Assembly: GCA_031278595.1 (NCBI GenBank)
Contig: JAITKE010000044.1
Coordinates: 1-8,108, forward strand
Direction of reading: 5' to 3'
Origin: Puniceicoccales bacterium
Lineage (GTDB): Bacteria; Verrucomicrobiota; Verrucomicrobiia; Opitutales; JAIRLG01
DNA length: 8,108 nt
Shown here: piece by piece, positions 6,228-8,108 of the stretch
Position numbering within the stretch: the first letter of the stretch is position 1
Layout of the letters: each line of letters begins with the position of its first letter
The notes under the pieces: model-generated
The model's database searches: none
Seen by the model: only the letters and a program-made list of their open reading frames with translations
Told to the model about the DNA's origin: nothing
Position numbers and translations under genes: made by a program

Positions 6228-6344
6228 GAAAAAGGCAACCCAACTGGAGACAAGCCTTTGGCCCCATGAGAAGACAGATCGAGAGAGAAACCTTCGACCC
6301 CTCCCGAGACAGAGAAGTCTCCGGCTTCCTCTCAGCCGAAGCAA

Positions 6345-7640
6345 CTAGGCCGAGGCATAGACCCCTACTTCGGCGATAATGCCCCGCACCTGATTCAGGT
6401 CGCTGTGGCCCTTCAGGTAGTGGTGGATCGCGGACTCCCGCATCGACTTCCGGCCCTCCTGGACAAATCTCTGCCGCAGCACATCCTCATCCGCGTAGTC
6501 GTGGATCCCTTCCCGCCACCCGGCATCGATGGGCAGGACCTCGTAGGCGGCCAGGCGTCCCCGGTAGCCGGTGCGCAGGCAGTGCTCGCAGCCGACGGCT
6601 TCGCAGGTCACCGTCCCTGCCGGCAAGGGGTCTCCGTGGCCCGAACGCCTCAGGAAATCCTCATCGCAGGGAACCGGTCGGGCGCAGGAGGGGCACAACC
6701 TCTGCACCAGGCGTTGGGATAGAATGCCCCGCAGCGTGGCGGCGATGAGGTAGCTGGGGACACCGAGGTCCACCAGGCGCGTCACCGCATTGATCGTATC
6801 CCGCGCGTGCACCGTCGACAGCACCAGGTGACCGGTCAAAGCGGCCCGAATGGCCATTTCCGCCGTTTCTTTATCCCGAATTTCCCCGACGAGGATGACG
6901 TTGGGCGCCTGGCGCAGCATCGCCCTTAAGGCCCGGGCAAAGGTCATGCCCACCCGCTCATTGACGGCAATTTGGTTCACCCCGTCGATCTGGTACTCCA
7001 CCGGATCCTCCACCGTCAGCACCTTTCGTTCCGGCGAGGAGATTTTTTTGATCACGGCGTACAGCGTCGTCGATTTGCCGGAACCGGTGGGGCCCGCGAC
7101 CAGAATCATCCCGTTGGAGGCATTCATCATCATGTCGATCTCGACGGCCTGCTCCTCCGAAGCGCCCAGGGACTGCAGACCCGTGGTCTTGTCGTCGTGC
7201 TCCAGAATGCGCAGCACCACGCTCTCGCCCCAGTAGCTGGGGATCACCGAAATCCGGAAGTCGAAGGATTGGCCCGCGTGCTCGAAGGCGAAGCGGCCGT
7301 CCTGGGGCACTCGCCGCTCGTCCAGGCGCAGGTGGGCGAGCAGTTTGATGCGCGTCACCAGGCCACTGTGTAGGGTATTGGGCACATCGGTGATCTTTTT
7401 CAAAACCCCATCGATGCGGTAGCGCACGACGAGCCGCTTTTTGAAGCATTCGAAGTGGACGTCGGAGGCCCGCATGTCGATGGCCCGGTGCAGCCAGTAG
7501 TCCAGAAATTCCTCCGGATTGGAATGGGAAATCCTTTGGCCCTGGTGGCCCCGCTGCAGGCTCTCCTGGGACGATACGGGCAATTCATAGGCCACCCGCT
7601 CCTCGAAGACATTGCCCAGTAACTGCCGCCATTTTCCCAT
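6345..7640 (-). CDS. GspE/PilB-family secretion or type IV pilus ATPase
   Basis: This is a cytoplasmic hexameric ATPase of the type II secretion / type IV pilus assembly family, which powers assembly of a pilus or pseudopilus at the inner membrane. Motifs in the 431-residue protein are: N2-type domain with ASDVHFE (58-64) and VRYRIDGVLK (72-81); Walker A GPTGSGKST (183-191); Asp box VEDPVEY (210-216); Walker B VILVGEIRD (248-256); His box TGHLVLSTVHARD (269-281); and a four-cysteine zinc site, CPSC (316-319) with CEHC (351-354), followed by TGYRGRLAAYEVL. The ATG at 7640 has AAGGGG seven bases upstream; the longer frame to 7787 would translate palindrome 8. At 431 residues it is shorter than typical GspE or PilB and lacks room for a full N-terminal MshEN domain. 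No pilin, prepilin peptidase or secretin gene is beside it, so GspE and PilB cannot be told apart. Confidence 0.93.
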   Translation of the reverse strand: MGKWRQLLGNVFEERVAYELPVSSQESLQRGHQGQRISHSNPEEFLDYWLHRAIDMRASDVHFECFKKRLVVRYRIDGVLKKITDVPNTLHSGLVTRIKLLAHLRLDERRVPQDGRFAFEHAGQSFDFRISVIPSYWGESVVLRILEHDDKTTGLQSLGASEEQAVEIDMMMNASNGMILVAGPTGSGKSTTLYAVIKKISSPERKVLTVEDPVEYQIDGVNQIAVNERVGMTFARALRAMLRQAPNVILVGEIRDKETAEMAIRAALTGHLVLSTVHARDTINAVTRLVDLGVPSYLIAATLRGILSQRLVQRLCPSCARPVPCDEDFLRRSGHGDPLPAGTVTCEAVGCEHCLRTGYRGRLAAYEVLPIDAGWREGIHDYADEDVLRQRFVQEGRKSMRESAIHHYLKGHSDLNQVRGIIAEVGVYASA

Positions 7641-7695
7641 CCCCAACCCCTTCAGGTTTTCGCCAGCTGTGCTCTGGTGCCCACGGGAGCTGTCT

Positions 7696-7797
7696 GGGGC
7701 CGCCTTTGGGCCCTGCGGGCCCCGGCGCCCGTTCCACGGGCGCCGCGGGAGAGGCAGAGAAACTTCCTTTCCCTGTCTCTCCCGCAAAGGCGGCCCC
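7696..7797. repeat. Cloverleaf palindrome 8 (A-B-C orientation)
   Basis: The closing stem GGGGCCGCCTTTG (7696-7708) pairs perfectly with 7785-7797. Arm A is 7708-7713 / 7717-7722, loop TGC (GCA on the - strand). Arm B is 7724-7731 / 7737-7744, extendable by a T-A pair to loop TCC (GGA on the - strand). Arm C is 7745-7762 / 7768-7785, 18 positions with one wobble and one mismatch. It shares the closing stem and arm A with element 7. It lies about 55 bp upstream of the ATPase start, inside the 468-bp gene-free region that reaches the window edge. Confidence 0.9.
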
Positions 7798-7881
7798 CAT
7801 TACCTCCCCTCATCAAGGACAAATCCCTCGCCCCATCCTCACTGAAAGCTATTCCCTCCAAAACTCGTTCCCAATCCCCGT

Positions 7882-7921
7882 GTAACCATTCCACAACTTC
7901 CTCGTAACCATTCTACAACTT
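7882..7921. repeat. Two 18-bp direct repeats 22 bp apart, upstream of the ATPase gene
   Basis: GTAACCATTCCACAACTT (7882-7899) and GTAACCATTCTACAACTT (7904-7921) differ at one base, separated by four bases. The 22-bp step is close to two helical turns, so a protein could bind both on one face of the DNA. They lie about 240 bp upstream of the secretion ATPase start. An operator role is inferred from spacing only. Confidence 0.65.
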
Positions 7922-7955
7922 TTTGCCAAAGAACAAGGCTCAAAAAAGGGGAGAG

Positions 7956-8045
7956 GCTGTCTTTGGATCCCTTCGGGATCGCCCGCGCAGCGGGCTCCAA
8001 GAGGAGGATGAAAATGTTTTTTCATCCTCCTATTGCAAAGACAGC
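7956..8045. repeat. Cloverleaf palindrome 9 (A-B-C orientation), flanked by a 7-bp direct repeat
   Basis: The closing stem GCTGTCTTTG (7956-7965) pairs perfectly with 8036-8045. Arm A is 7966-7971 / 7975-7980, loop TTC (GAA on the - strand). Arm B is 7981-7986 / 7990-7995, loop GCA. Arm C is 7999-8014 / 8019-8034, 16 pairs with one mismatch. GGGGAGA stands on both sides (7948-7954 and 8046-8052) and may be a target-site duplication. Confidence 0.9.
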
Positions 8046-8072
8046 GGGGAGAAGACCTGTCCGCAGTTTTTT

Positions 8073-8108
8073 GGGGCCGGCTTTCGATGCCGGAGGCATC
8101 GGGCCCGC
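8073..8108. repeat. Cloverleaf palindrome 10, cut by the window edge
   Basis: The left side of a closing stem ending GGCCGGCTTT (to 8084) is followed by a perfect arm A, 8085-8091 / 8095-8101, with loop GGA. The next seven bases, GGCCCGC (8102-8108), are the first half of the arm B seen in element 4. The remainder should lie beyond the window. The match to the pattern is good, but the closing stem cannot be verified here. Confidence 0.7.

Noticed and set aside
6229..6260. Terminator after the secretion ATPase
   Set aside because: On the - strand AAAGGC and GCCTTTTT could pair, but the stem is six pairs with a loop of about 17 bases; too weak to annotate.
5644..6267. Frame open for about 208 codons upstream of the comM ATG on the - strand
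   Set aside because: It translates cloverleaves 6 and 7 and low-complexity GC-rich spacer, and ComM proteins begin at the MLAVVSSGAL equivalent. Openness is expected from the base composition.
7641..7787. 49-codon N-terminal extension of the secretion ATPase
   Set aside because: It translates arms B and C of cloverleaf 8; the ATG at 7640 has a good ribosome-binding site.
8044..8072. T6 run after cloverleaf 9 as a + strand terminator
   Set aside because: The preceding GCGG / CCGC pairing is only four bases with a long loop, and no + strand gene ends here.
98..8108. CRISPR array or integron attC array
   Set aside because: The palindromes are large, irregularly spaced, in both orientations and separated by genes. 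There are no short identical repeats with uniform spacers, and no attC core sites or cassette arrangement.

Overview
The window is GC-rich bacterial chromosome. The 3' part of a tRNA-Gly(CCC) lies on the + strand at the left edge. Four convincing protein genes follow, all on the - strand. In their own reading order they are a GspE/PilB-type secretion ATPase (6345-7640), a ComM/YifB-type AAA+ ATPase (4093-5643), arginyl-tRNA synthetase argS (1679-3448) and the tyrosine recombinase xerD (464-1390). The ArgS wording (a DPRFGDFQANG block near the N-terminus and a LLGLATLEQM C-terminus) reminds me of Verrucomicrobiota, Opitutae-like. That is recall, not a search, and I hold it at about even odds. 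Nothing in the window looks phage- or plasmid-borne.

The striking content lies between the genes. Three of the intergenic stretches, and the stretch beside the tRNA, carry large imperfect palindromes of about 85-120 bp. I count ten: nine that fit one pattern, the last cut by the window edge, plus one divergent member (3509-3594). Each folds as a DNA cloverleaf: a closing stem of 10-14 bp, two short GC-rich hairpins (arms A and B) and one long, sequence-variable hairpin (arm C), meeting at a four-way junction with almost no unpaired bases. In nine copies the closing stem meets the junction with CTTT / AAAG. Nearly every short arm ends in a three-base loop that reads GNA on one strand and is closed by C-G. 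This is the motif known for exceptionally stable DNA mini-hairpins. The copies occur in both orientations, form sequence subfamilies, and one sits inside the long arm of another (98-303 holding 133-230). One copy is flanked by a 7-bp direct repeat. Together this looks like a family of small mobile or structural DNA elements that I cannot match to a named repeat family. It is the best candidate for something new here.

Layout: tRNA-Gly 1-66; nested cloverleaf pair 98-303; xerD; a 240-bp gap (1439-1678) with short direct repeats and a doubtful small ORF ending in TAATG at the xerD start; argS; a 644-bp gap (3449-4092) with three cloverleaves and a possible comM transcript end; comM; a 701-bp gap (5644-6344) with two cloverleaves and degenerate direct repeats; the secretion ATPase; and a 468-bp upstream region (7641-8108) with three cloverleaves and a pair of 18-bp repeats one 22-bp step apart. 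Only the argS-xerD gap lacks a cloverleaf, so those two genes are the likeliest to share a transcript. The four genes serve unrelated purposes (translation, chromosome dimer resolution, DNA uptake or recombination, and pilus or secretion power), apart from a possible loose link of ComM and the PilB-like ATPase to natural transformation.
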